A DNA stretch of 5,886 nucleotides from an uncultured Actinomycetes bacterium. Its GTDB lineage: Bacteria; Actinomycetota; Actinomycetes; Nanopelagicales; Nanopelagicaceae. The DNA is taken from NCBI GenBank assembly GCA_903832395.1, contig CAILBF010000067.1:1-5886 (forward strand), written 5' to 3'. Positions 1 through 5,542 of the stretch are shown here, piece by piece; the first letter of the stretch is position 1, and each line of letters begins with the position of its first letter. The translations under genes and the position numbers were made by a program. A model generated the notes under the pieces. The model ran no database searches and was not told the DNA's origin. It saw only the letters and a program-made list of their open reading frames with translations.

Positions 1-27
1 AAACCCTGTAAACTCCGCTTACCACTT

Positions 28-119
28 GGAGACGTCGCATAGCCCGGTCGAGTGCGCCTCACTGCTAACGAGGTAAGGTTTAATCGCCTTCAGGAGTTCA
101 AATCTCCTCGTCTCCGCCA
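28..119 (+). tRNA. tRNA-Ser (anticodon GCU), CCA encoded
   Basis: A complete class II tRNA can be folded by eye. The acceptor stem GGAGACG (28-34) pairs with CGTCTCC (109-115), followed by discriminator G116 and an encoded CCA (117-119). The anticodon loop CTGCTAA carries GCT at 64-66, reading AGC/AGU serine codons. The anticodon stem has four pairs plus an A-C mismatch next to the loop. The long variable arm typical of serine tRNA is present, with AAGG (75-78) pairing CCTT (87-90). The T stem AGGAG/CTCCT (92-96/104-108) closes the loop TTCAAAT. The gene looks functional. Its 3' half is a plausible integration target for the recombinase at 2764-4170. Confidence 0.95.
92..119 (+). other. Candidate attachment site (att core) in the tRNA 3' end
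   Basis: The T arm, 3' acceptor strand and CCA of a tRNA gene are the usual crossover region for tyrosine recombinases of integrative elements. Everything to the right (integrase, Rep, excisionase-like genes, apparent cargo) looks element-borne, so this would be one att junction with the tRNA restored. No second copy of this segment is seen elsewhere in the window, so the opposite junction must lie outside it and the exact core cannot be defined here. The assignment is inferred from context, not demonstrated. Confidence 0.45.
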
Positions 120-129
120 GATTGAGCGT

Positions 130-170
130 AAATCCCTCGCCTTTTAATTAGGTCGGGGGTTTTGCTTTTA
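130..170 (+). terminator. Rho-independent terminator after tRNA-Ser
   Basis: AAATCCCTCG (130-139) can pair with CGGGGGTTTT (154-163) as a ten-position stem with one T-T mismatch and one G-T wobble. The 14-nt loop is AT-rich, and T-rich sequence (160-169) overlaps and follows the stem. It begins 10 nt after the tRNA CCA, so it most simply ends the tRNA transcript and insulates the element gene that follows. Confidence 0.6.
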
Positions 171-182
171 ACTAAATAAAAC

Positions 183-204
183 TTTGCCCACTTTTTGCCC
201 ACTT
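183..204 (+). repeat. Perfect tandem 11-bp direct repeat, possible integrase arm site
   Basis: TTTGCCCACTT occurs twice back to back (183-193 and 194-204). The 11-bp period is about one helical turn, so two protein monomers could bind the same DNA face. It lies 64 nt inside the putative att core, where arm-type sites of tyrosine integrases are often found as short direct repeats. The integrase here has an N-terminal region of the arm-binding kind. No other TGCCCAC or its complement was noticed in the window. The role is inferred. Confidence 0.5.
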
Positions 205-224
205 ATATTAATTCCAGTACTGAT

Positions 225-230
225 TAGCAT
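225..230 (+). promoter_or_regulatory. -10 box for the zinc-ribbon/GIY-YIG gene (leaderless geometry)
   Basis: TAGCAT fits the actinobacterial TANNNT -10 pattern and ends exactly 6 nt before the GTG at 237, so transcription could begin on the start codon itself. There is no Shine-Dalgarno sequence before the GTG, which agrees with a leaderless mRNA. No convincing -35 box is seen. An 8-bp palindrome CAGTACTG (215-222) sits just upstream and could be an operator. Confidence 0.45.
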
Positions 231-236
231 TGGCAT

Positions 237-1706
237 GTGCCGAAGCGTTACACACCAGAACAAGCCACTCAATTAGTCATGGAAAGAGGCTTCTCTCCTA
301 TAGGTCCTTACCCTGGTGCCAAAGTTCGGTGGAAAGCCAAACATTTAGATTGTGGCGGAGTTATTTATATAACTCTCAATACAGTCCGAAATCCAAGAAC
401 GAAGCTTGGTAGCTGTGCAAACTGTTCATCTAATTCGCCGACTACTGAAGCAGACGCAATAAACATAATGAAGAGAGCAGGGCTAAAACCACTTGTTAAG
501 TTCCCAGGTTATGACAAACCTTGGAAGTCCATTCATCTAAATTGCGGAAATCAAGTAAGCCCCAGGCTACATAGCATCAAAGCTGGTGGCAATGGATGCA
601 GGAAGTGCGGATTTAAAGCGTCGGCAATTAAGAGAACGACTAAGAATGATGTAGCAATTGCTGAACTACGCACTGCAGGGTTTGAGCCGTTAGAAGAATT
701 TAGAGGCGTAAAGATTGGCTGGAAATCTAAATGCTTAACTTGCAAAAAGGTTTCATCCCCGCAACTTGGCAGTATTAGAGCAGGTCGTGGATGCCAGTAT
801 TGTGCCAACAACGTTCGCTTAATACATGAAGAGGCAGTTGTTCGCATGAAGAAATTTGGGGTTACTCCCCTGGTTCCTTATAAGAGTGCTGTTACTCCTT
901 GGAAATCCAGATGCATGACCTGCGGAAAGGTAGTTTCCCCGAAGTTAAACTCAGTTCAATCAGGACAGGGCGCTTGTAAGTACTGTTCTAAGGTTTATGT
1001 GGACCCTAAAGAAGCAATAAAACTCATGATTAAGAGTGGGATTCAGCCAAAGGAACCCTATACAAACTCAATAACACCTTGGAAATGTAAATGTCTGAAG
1101 TGTGGTCGTATTGTCTTTCCGCAATATTCATCAGTCAGACAAGGCCGTGGCGGATGCAGATACTGTGCGCCAACCTTTGTCTCGCCAATTGAAGCCGCAC
1201 GCATTATGAGGAAAGCTGGTTACATTCCTTTAGAGCCGTACGTAAATAGCAAAACACACTGGAAATCCACGCACAAGAAATGTGGAAGAACTGTAAGCCC
1301 TGCATTTGCGAACATTGCGAGTGGAACTGGTGGCTGTAAATGGTGCGGAGTATCGGGGCTGGATTACTCAGCTCCCTCGTATCTCTACATAGTGTCTCAT
1401 CAAGAATTTGGTTCACTAAAAGTTGGAATATCAAACGATGATGCTCGTGCTAACCGAATAGCGGCTCATAAGAGAAATGGTTGGAAACTGCATAAGAGCT
1501 ACAAGTTTAAGACTGGAGCCGAGGCAAGTGATTGTGAAACTGCAATACTCCGACATCTTCGTATGAAGCTACAACTAGGTGTGCACCTATCTGGAAACTT
1601 AATGCCACAAGGCGGCCACACCGAAACAGTTGACGGAGAAGAAATTACAGTTCTAGAACTTACAAAGCTTGTTGATTCTTACGTAAAGAAATCTAAGAAA
1701 CGTTAG
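237..1706 (+). CDS. Six-repeat zinc-ribbon protein with C-terminal GIY-YIG-like (MUG113/T5orf172-type) nuclease domain
   Basis: The 489-aa protein has six tandem repeats followed by a different C-terminal domain. Each repeat runs A-x3-M/L-x3-G-x2-P-L, then an aromatic-W-K-S core, a C/HxxC pair and a GxxC-type CxxC pair. The putative zinc pairs are H36/C39-C60/C63, H100/C103-C121/C124, C166/C169-C186/C189, C226/C229-C247/C250, C286/C289-C307/C310 and H346/C349-C367/C370. The repeat tryptophans (W162, W222, W282, W342) are spaced exactly 60 residues apart. Residues about 380-489 resemble the GIY-YIG fold: YLYIV (Y384), KVGIS (395-399), R407, E434 and a terminal MPQGGHTETVD (456-466). Inferred role: a zinc-dependent DNA-recognition array targeting a nuclease, possibly homing, restriction-like or defence; activity is unproven. 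GTG start chosen from the -10 spacing, with no SD present. It lies next to the att end, a usual cargo position. Confidence 0.8.
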   Translation: MPKRYTPEQATQLVMERGFSPIGPYPGAKVRWKAKHLDCGGVIYITLNTVRNPRTKLGSCANCSSNSPTTEADAINIMKRAGLKPLVKFPGYDKPWKSIHLNCGNQVSPRLHSIKAGGNGCRKCGFKASAIKRTTKNDVAIAELRTAGFEPLEEFRGVKIGWKSKCLTCKKVSSPQLGSIRAGRGCQYCANNVRLIHEEAVVRMKKFGVTPLVPYKSAVTPWKSRCMTCGKVVSPKLNSVQSGQGACKYCSKVYVDPKEAIKLMIKSGIQPKEPYTNSITPWKCKCLKCGRIVFPQYSSVRQGRGGCRYCAPTFVSPIEAARIMRKAGYIPLEPYVNSKTHWKSTHKKCGRTVSPAFANIASGTGGCKWCGVSGLDYSAPSYLYIVSHQEFGSLKVGISNDDARANRIAAHKRNGWKLHKSYKFKTGAEASDCETAILRHLRMKLQLGVHLSGNLMPQGGHTETVDGEEITVLELTKLVDSYVKKSKKR

Positions 1707-1715
1707 GTTTCTTGG
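1693..1715. terminator. Hairpin spanning both convergent stop codons, possible bidirectional terminator
   Basis: CTAAGAAAC (1693-1701) pairs with GTTTCTTGG (1707-1715) around a GTTAG loop: nine positions with one T-G wobble. It covers the stop codons of both converging genes and would form in either transcript. The stem is AT-rich and there is no clear U-tract on either side, so termination is only a possibility. Confidence 0.35.
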
Positions 1716-2352
1716 CACTACGAACTCCAGCACCAGGCTTTTCAATCGCACCAATTTCTCGTGCTGCATAAATGCGATTCCGAATAGTTGTTACTGAAAC
1801 ACCTTCAACACTTGCAAGTAATTGAGCAGGTGAGGTCTCAAGCCAATCCGTTAATGCTTTATATGAGATGGCAGTGAACTTAGTTAGAGATTCTTCACCT
1901 TGGCCAAGCAAGAACTTAAATTCCTTATCCCAGCGAGAGGCGACATCTAAATGCTTTTCAATTTCACGCATTCTGGTAATTGCGTTGTATCGGATGGCTA
2001 ATAAGTGACCAGAAAGAAGTTTTCTGGCATTCACCTTATTCAGAATGCTGTAGACCGTTGCTGGAGAAATGGGATTTACGGCTTCTTTAGGAATATAGGC
2101 TCGCCCCCAATCCGCATCCTTGCCTTCAAGTAACGTTACGTGCCGATTCTGAATCTCTGCACCTGATGCCCCTTTAGGCTGAAGAAAAATGCCGAAGAGG
2201 AGATACCCAACAAATGACTCCTGGGAGACTACGACCGCTTCCAAAGGATGCTCATGATTGAACTCTGGACCAGACCCAGCTATATCTGTCACTGAAATGG
2301 CCCAACTGCCGTTCAAACAGAGGTTTCTTGGCAGTTCAGGGGTCACGGGCAT
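1693..2352 (-). CDS. Putative helix-turn-helix DNA-binding protein of an actinobacterial mobile element
   Basis: This 219-aa protein is soluble-looking and not assigned to a named family. Its C-terminal part (about residues 172-212) reads like a helix-turn-helix: SPAQLLASVEGVSVTTIRN, then a second basic helix RIYAAREIG and a wing-like PGAGVR. That pattern (a check on gene age or order, a turn at GVS, a recognition helix) is common in actinobacterial regulators. The middle (about 120-170) is helical and charged; the N-terminal 90 residues show no motif I recognise. Start ATG is supported by a TAAGAT -10 box 6 nt upstream and lack of an SD. It is divergent from the xis-like/int genes with only 91 nt between, which suggests a regulator of that promoter and of itself. 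Its 3' end overlaps the nuclease gene tail by 14 nt. Confidence 0.65.
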   Translation of the reverse strand: MPVTPELPRNLCLNGSWAISVTDIAGSGPEFNHEHPLEAVVVSQESFVGYLLFGIFLQPKGASGAEIQNRHVTLLEGKDADWGRAYIPKEAVNPISPATVYSILNKVNARKLLSGHLLAIRYNAITRMREIEKHLDVASRWDKEFKFLLGQGEESLTKFTAISYKALTDWLETSPAQLLASVEGVSVTTIRNRIYAAREIGAIEKPGAGVRSAKKPNVS

Positions 2353-2358
2353 AGGCCA

Positions 2359-2364
2359 ATCTTA
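2359..2364 (-). promoter_or_regulatory. -10 box for the minus-strand HTH gene (leaderless geometry)
   Basis: Read on the minus strand, TAAGAT (TANNNT type) is followed by 6 nt and then the ATG whose complement is at 2350-2352. No ribosome binding site precedes the ATG, so a leaderless transcript is likely. The box overlaps the left arm of the dyad at 2362-2380, so a protein bound there would block this promoter. Confidence 0.5.
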
Positions 2365-2380
2365 GGCGTACCGAGCCTAA
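2362..2380. promoter_or_regulatory. Inverted repeat operator candidate in the divergent promoter region
   Basis: TTAGGC (2362-2367) and GCCTAA (2375-2380) form a perfect 6-bp dyad with a 7-nt spacer, centred one turn-plus apart as expected for a dimeric HTH protein. It overlaps the -10 box of the minus-strand HTH gene, which points to autoregulation by that protein or control by another element regulator. The binding protein is inferred. Confidence 0.45.
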
Positions 2381-2383
2381 ATA

Positions 2384-2446
2384 ACCAGTAGATTTCCTAA
2401 GACTGTGACACATACCAGTAGAAGTTGTGATAAAGTACTGGGTATG
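2384..2446. promoter_or_regulatory. CCAGTA repeat cluster, candidate operator of the xis-like/int promoter
   Basis: ACCAGTAGA occurs twice in direct orientation (2384-2392 and 2414-2422), 30 bp apart, close to three helical turns. The second copy is also the left arm of an imperfect dyad: CATACCAGTA (2411-2420) against TACTGGGTATG (2436-2446), one inserted G apart from perfect. That dyad straddles the -10 box and start codon of the gene at 2444, so occupancy would repress it. A CCAGTACT match also lies in the promoter of the 237 gene (214-221). Confidence 0.45.
2431..2436 (+). promoter_or_regulatory. -10 box for the xis-like/int operon (leaderless geometry)
   Basis: TAAAGT fits TANNNT and ends 7 nt before the ATG at 2444. 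No SD is present in front of that ATG. GTGACA at 2405-2410 resembles a -35 box but its 20-nt spacer is long. The box is enclosed by the CATACCAGTA dyad. Confidence 0.45.
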
Positions 2447-2749
2447 AAGTCAACCGTAACCATCCAGGGCTATCCAATGGGTTTAAAGGACCCTGTCAGC
2501 CTAGACGACACAGTCTGGACGATTCTGCACATTGCACTATTTCTAGGTCAGAAGCCAGATTCATTAAACAGTGTTGTTAATTCATTTGGATTTCCTCTAC
2601 CTCTGACAAACCAAAAGAGAAATCGCAGATGGTTGGCGGAAGATGTAAAGGCTTTCTTTGTAAAGCGTTCGCAAGGTGAACTACACGAACCTATTACAAA
2701 GAAGATTGATAAGACACAAACACCAAAGAGCATGCGACTAAAAGGATAA
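2444..2749 (+). CDS. Small AlpA/excisionase-like winged-helix DNA-binding protein
   Basis: This 101-aa protein carries a MerR/AlpA-type winged-helix pattern at residues about 20-73: a first helix TVWTILHIALFLG, a second around SLNSVVNSFGFP, a basic wing segment QKRNRRW (57-63) and a closing helix LAEDVKAFF. The GFP-x-P then RRW-x3-DV order is typical of AlpA/HTH_17-family regulators and recombination directionality factors. The tail (74-101) is basic and probably disordered. It ends 14 nt before the integrase gene and is likely cotranscribed with it, the usual place for a Xis or an int regulator. ATG 2444 was preferred over GTG 2405 because the -10 box at 2431 would lie inside the longer form. 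ATG 2477, preceded by CAGGGC, is an alternative start. Confidence 0.7.
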   Translation: MKSTVTIQGYPMGLKDPVSLDDTVWTILHIALFLGQKPDSLNSVVNSFGFPLPLTNQKRNRRWLAEDVKAFFVKRSQGELHEPITKKIDKTQTPKSMRLKG

Positions 2750-2763
2750 ATAGGGGATAGCAA

Positions 2764-4170
2764 ATGAAAACACCACGTAGAAAACCAATTGAACCAGATG
2801 CCAAATTTGCACGGATGCTTCTAAAGGCACAGAAGCTAGGCCAGAAATTGCAAACTGACGAAATCACAATCATTCCACCTAATAAAAAGAATAAGTACTG
2901 GACTTTACGTGCAAGCTTTCGCAACATGCCAAAGGAACGCTCTGCAAAAGATACTTTAGGTGATGTAAATGCCGCCTACCTAGATTTAAGTTCGGAACTT
3001 CAGTCCTTACGAAACGGTGCAGAAGGAATGCCCGAGAATTCGCATCATCAACTTTCAGAAGTTATTAAGGGATACATAGACCAAGGTGGTCCCAAGAATG
3101 AGTGGCGAGGCAAGACTCCGAAGAATCGTACAGAGGATTTTGCTCACCTAATCAAATTGAGTGAAAAGAATAGCTATACATGCGAAGATTTAAACGCCAG
3201 TGTTATTCGTTCATATCTAACTAGTGCGACTAACAGCAGTAAACGAGCAAAAGGGTTACTTGTTACCATTCGCACATTTATAAAATGGGGGATAGGTACT
3301 GGATATTTCACAACCGCACAGTTAGAAACTGTCTCACGAGTTGTCTGGCGTGCACCAGAAGGGAGCAATTACAAAGCAGCTCCATCTCGCAGAGAACAAT
3401 CTAAATTGCACTTTGGTACTGACGATAGTGCTGGCGGACAAGTACCGACGCATGAGCAGGTTTCTGCAATTGCTACCGAACTACAGAAGCACTATAAGTT
3501 TGGTGAAGCACTTGTTCATGTTTCAGCAAATATGGGAACTAGAGCCAACGAGACCCTCATATTTACGGCGTCTCGCAAGGTCTTTGAAGCAAAGCGTGGC
3601 AATTATGTAGACCTACAAGAAGAAGCCGTAAGAGTGCACTGGCAGTACGAAAAGAAGCCAGGTGCTCAGACGGAACCTGTAACCAAGAACAATAAGTTCC
3701 GCTCAGTGGTCATTCCAGCAGTGGAGAAGATTGAAACAGGCTTTGATGTACTTGGTTGGCTTAAACAGCGTTCCAAAGAAGCTCTTGAAGAGCAAATAGC
3801 TGGAACTAACCCGTTGGCTCTCATCTTCCCTAACACTGCTGGGCAAGTTATTAACCTCAACTCATTCAGTAGCGAGAAGATGCGGCCAACTCTGTCTGCG
3901 CTGGGAATGAAGATGCCTCCATATCTTGATGCAGCAGGGAAAGCCCGTTATATGTATCGCTTCACAATTCATAGCTTCCGTGACCGTTATGGCACTACTG
4001 CGGCTGATGAGTGGGGGTATAGCGAACGCCAGCTTCTAGAGCAAGGTAGTTGGGCAGATGCTGAAACTGTCCGTAAGTTCTATCTAGGCACTACAGATGC
4101 CACATATCAATCTGTACGGGACCTGCATAACAAAGGGTCTAAAGCTTCCAACCGTCGTAAAGCAAGCTAA
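2764..4170 (+). CDS. int: Tyrosine recombinase / integrase
   Basis: This 468-aa protein is a phage-type site-specific recombinase that would insert and excise the element at tRNA-Ser. Residues about 43-83 resemble the AP2-like arm-binding domain, 96-195 the helical core-binding (SAM-like) domain, and 226-450 the catalytic domain. Visible active-site residues are R260 (in GTRANE), K308 or K311 (TKNNKFRSV), H403 and R406 (HSFR), W430 at the second His/Trp position, and nucleophile Y440. Trp instead of His at that position is the state known in Cre. Length is somewhat above the common 370-400 aa. An SD, AGGGGA (2752-2757), sits 6 nt before the ATG. All catalytic positions are filled, so the enzyme looks active. 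It follows the xis-like gene and precedes rep by 55 nt. Confidence 0.95.
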   Translation: MKTPRRKPIEPDAKFARMLLKAQKLGQKLQTDEITIIPPNKKNKYWTLRASFRNMPKERSAKDTLGDVNAAYLDLSSELQSLRNGAEGMPENSHHQLSEVIKGYIDQGGPKNEWRGKTPKNRTEDFAHLIKLSEKNSYTCEDLNASVIRSYLTSATNSSKRAKGLLVTIRTFIKWGIGTGYFTTAQLETVSRVVWRAPEGSNYKAAPSRREQSKLHFGTDDSAGGQVPTHEQVSAIATELQKHYKFGEALVHVSANMGTRANETLIFTASRKVFEAKRGNYVDLQEEAVRVHWQYEKKPGAQTEPVTKNNKFRSVVIPAVEKIETGFDVLGWLKQRSKEALEEQIAGTNPLALIFPNTAGQVINLNSFSSEKMRPTLSALGMKMPPYLDAAGKARYMYRFTIHSFRDRYGTTAADEWGYSERQLLEQGSWADAETVRKFYLGTTDATYQSVRDLHNKGSKASNRRKAS

Positions 4171-4199
4171 ACCCAAACTTTCCTTGTAACACCATCACT

Positions 4200-4324
4200 A
4201 TACGGAGAAATAATCCTATATACATATGTTAGATAATCTATTAGCTAGCTATAAGCCGTTTACCACGCATACGGAGTATGCGGGTATAGACAAGATACGT
4301 ATTACTTATCCCTTAGATACGGAG
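4200..4324 (+). repeat. Three direct copies of ATACGGAG around the rep start
   Basis: ATACGGAG occurs at 4200-4207, 4269-4276 and 4317-4324, one copy before and two inside the 5' end of the rep gene, and was not noticed elsewhere in the window. Spacings are 69 and 48 bp, so they are not classical evenly phased iterons. They could be Rep-binding or regulatory sites, or the first copy could serve as a distant ribosome binding site. Function is unassigned. Confidence 0.3.
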
Positions 4325-5359
4325 TTAAGTGATGGGTCTGATGACCTGTTTTCCAAACATGGAGTGCGCAAAACCCTCGGCAAGGGTGGGGAACTTAAGT
4401 ATGCAAAGGGCTCAATACCTGGCCCTAATGGCGATAATGTCTTTTTTGAGGTACGTAACAATGCTAGCCGTGCGGTTGTGGAGTTCAATCCTTCACGTTC
4501 TGTAGACCCAGACGGTTCTACGCTTTGCTCTCCCGAATTAATAGACAACCTTGTTACGGCAGTTATTAGGTTCCTAGGAATGCATACAGTGGTTCCTATT
4601 TGGGTAACAGACCACAAAACAGGAGAGACCGTTCTTGAAAACCCGGACCTCTGGCCACCAAACTGGCGTAAATCTGTAGAAGTTAATCGTTTAGATGGCG
4701 CTAGAGATATCTATTCACCTTTTGCAGGTTTTGGCACTCGGTCGTTATTAGGGCTTAAAAAGCCCCATTTCCCTACAGATACCCTCATGCGGAATAACGG
4801 GAACGTGGAAACTATTTCTTGGGGCAAAAGGAACAATGTCCGCCACAGCTTCTATAACAAGTCCTTGAAGCACGATAAGGATGTAAATGGTGGTTGGTTC
4901 CGCTTTGAAATTCAAATGACAACTCACTACCTAAAGAACAATGGGATAGTTTCGTTGGAAGATGTCACTAATAGCAATGTTTTTAGGCTTCTGTGGCACA
5001 GGTGGAACGTCAGCAATCTTGATACCCCCATTTCCATTGGAGAGGGCCAAGCAAGTCTCGTGATGCAGTTAGGTAAGCATCTGTCAGGGATACAAGTACA
5101 AACATTCCTGGGGCTAGCGGTCTCTTATGCATCTGGGTTCCCAATTGATATGCATGCAAAGACTTTGAAGTTTTATAGAGATACAGGGAAGAAATTAGGT
5201 TTCAATTTTGGGCAACCCTTGGACTCCTATGGAAATCTCCAAATTCAAATTGATTTTGCCAGAGGAGAACTTGTTGAGGTGGAGCAGGAAGATTTCCTTG
5301 GGTTGAGACAGACAGACGTGGAAATCAATGAGAACATTTTAGAAACGATAGGAGCTTAA
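4226..5359 (+). CDS. Rolling-circle replication initiator, Rep_trans / phage gpII-X (CRI)-like
   Basis: This 377-aa protein has the motif order of Rep_trans and phage gene II/X initiators: a first strand YAGIDKIRITYP (18-29), RLDGARD with R155 and D157, SWGKRNN (198-204), the likely nicking tyrosine Y210 in SFYNKSLKHDK, and WFRFEIQM with R226 and E228 (224-231). In pT181/pC221-type Rep proteins the catalytic Tyr sits in a very similar YNK context. It would nick a double-strand origin and start rolling-circle replication of the excised circle. Rep_trans and gpII families are hard to separate by eye. The start lacks a usable SD: GGAG at 4204-4207 is 18 nt away, and there is no clean -10 box, so the N-terminus is less certain. 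It is followed directly by the excisionase-like gene. Confidence 0.8.
   Translation: MLDNLLASYKPFTTHTEYAGIDKIRITYPLDTELSDGSDDLFSKHGVRKTLGKGGELKYAKGSIPGPNGDNVFFEVRNNASRAVVEFNPSRSVDPDGSTLCSPELIDNLVTAVIRFLGMHTVVPIWVTDHKTGETVLENPDLWPPNWRKSVEVNRLDGARDIYSPFAGFGTRSLLGLKKPHFPTDTLMRNNGNVETISWGKRNNVRHSFYNKSLKHDKDVNGGWFRFEIQMTTHYLKNNGIVSLEDVTNSNVFRLLWHRWNVSNLDTPISIGEGQASLVMQLGKHLSGIQVQTFLGLAVSYASGFPIDMHAKTLKFYRDTGKKLGFNFGQPLDSYGNLQIQIDFARGELVEVEQEDFLGLRQTDVEINENILETIGA
5350..5354 (+). promoter_or_regulatory. Shine-Dalgarno for the excisionase-like gene, inside the rep 3' end
   Basis: AGGAG ends 5 nt before the ATG at 5360. It lies within the last rep codons and the rep stop TAA (5357-5359) abuts the ATG, so translation of the small gene is probably coupled to rep. 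Confidence 0.7.
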
Positions 5360-5542
5360 ATGTCAGATTTACCAATGCTTTTTACACCCGTGCAAGCCGC
5401 AAAGATTATGGGTGTCAGCAGGTCTCATGTATATGTACTAATGAACCAAGGAAGATTGAGTTCAGTAAACATTGGACGCTGTAGGAGAATCACAGTTGGC
5501 CAGATGAATGATTTTATCGCTTCGCTAACAGCTGCTGCATAA
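5360..5542 (+). CDS. xis: Excisionase-family (HTH_17) DNA-binding protein
   Basis: This 60-aa protein matches the HTH_17/excisionase family over its whole length: TPVQAAKIMGVSRSHVYVLM (9-28) is the helix-turn-helix, NQGRLSSVNIGRCRRI (29-44) the wing, and the closing helix TVGQMNDFIASL follows (45-56). Family members are DNA-bending recombination directionality factors or small regulators of integrative elements. The gene starts on the base after the rep stop codon with a good SD, so rep and this gene form one operon. The int-rep-xis neighbourhood recalls pSAM2-type actinobacterial elements, where the order is int-xis-rep. Either this protein or the one at 2444 could be the true directionality factor. 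The other may regulate replication. Confidence 0.85.
   Translation: MSDLPMLFTPVQAAKIMGVSRSHVYVLMNQGRLSSVNIGRCRRITVGQMNDFIASLTAAA

Noticed and set aside
230..412. 60-aa frame starting with TTG at 230
   Set aside because: It overlaps the 489-aa gene in another frame, its product has no family character, and the zinc-ligand repeats prove the 237 frame is the real one.
551..847. 98-aa minus-strand frame inside the nuclease gene
   Set aside because: Antisense shadow of a clearly coding repeat protein, with no supported start signal.
237..1360. CRISPR array or DNA satellite
   Set aside because: The periodicity is at protein level with diverged DNA units of about 180 bp in one open frame, not short identical repeats with spacers.
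2405..2443. Longer GTG start for the xis-like gene
   Set aside because: The extra 13 codons cover the -10 box and operator dyad, and the first winged-helix residues begin after ATG 2444.
3341..3610. 89-aa plus-strand frame inside int
   Set aside because: Alternate frame of the integrase catalytic domain, which has intact active-site residues in its own frame.
4171..4225. Separate promoter for rep
   Set aside because: TA-rich sequence is present but no TANNNT box is correctly spaced from the ATG and no -35 box is seen; cotranscription with int is as likely.
4306..4617. 103-aa minus-strand frame inside rep
   Set aside because: Antisense to conserved rep sequence; no SD or motif.
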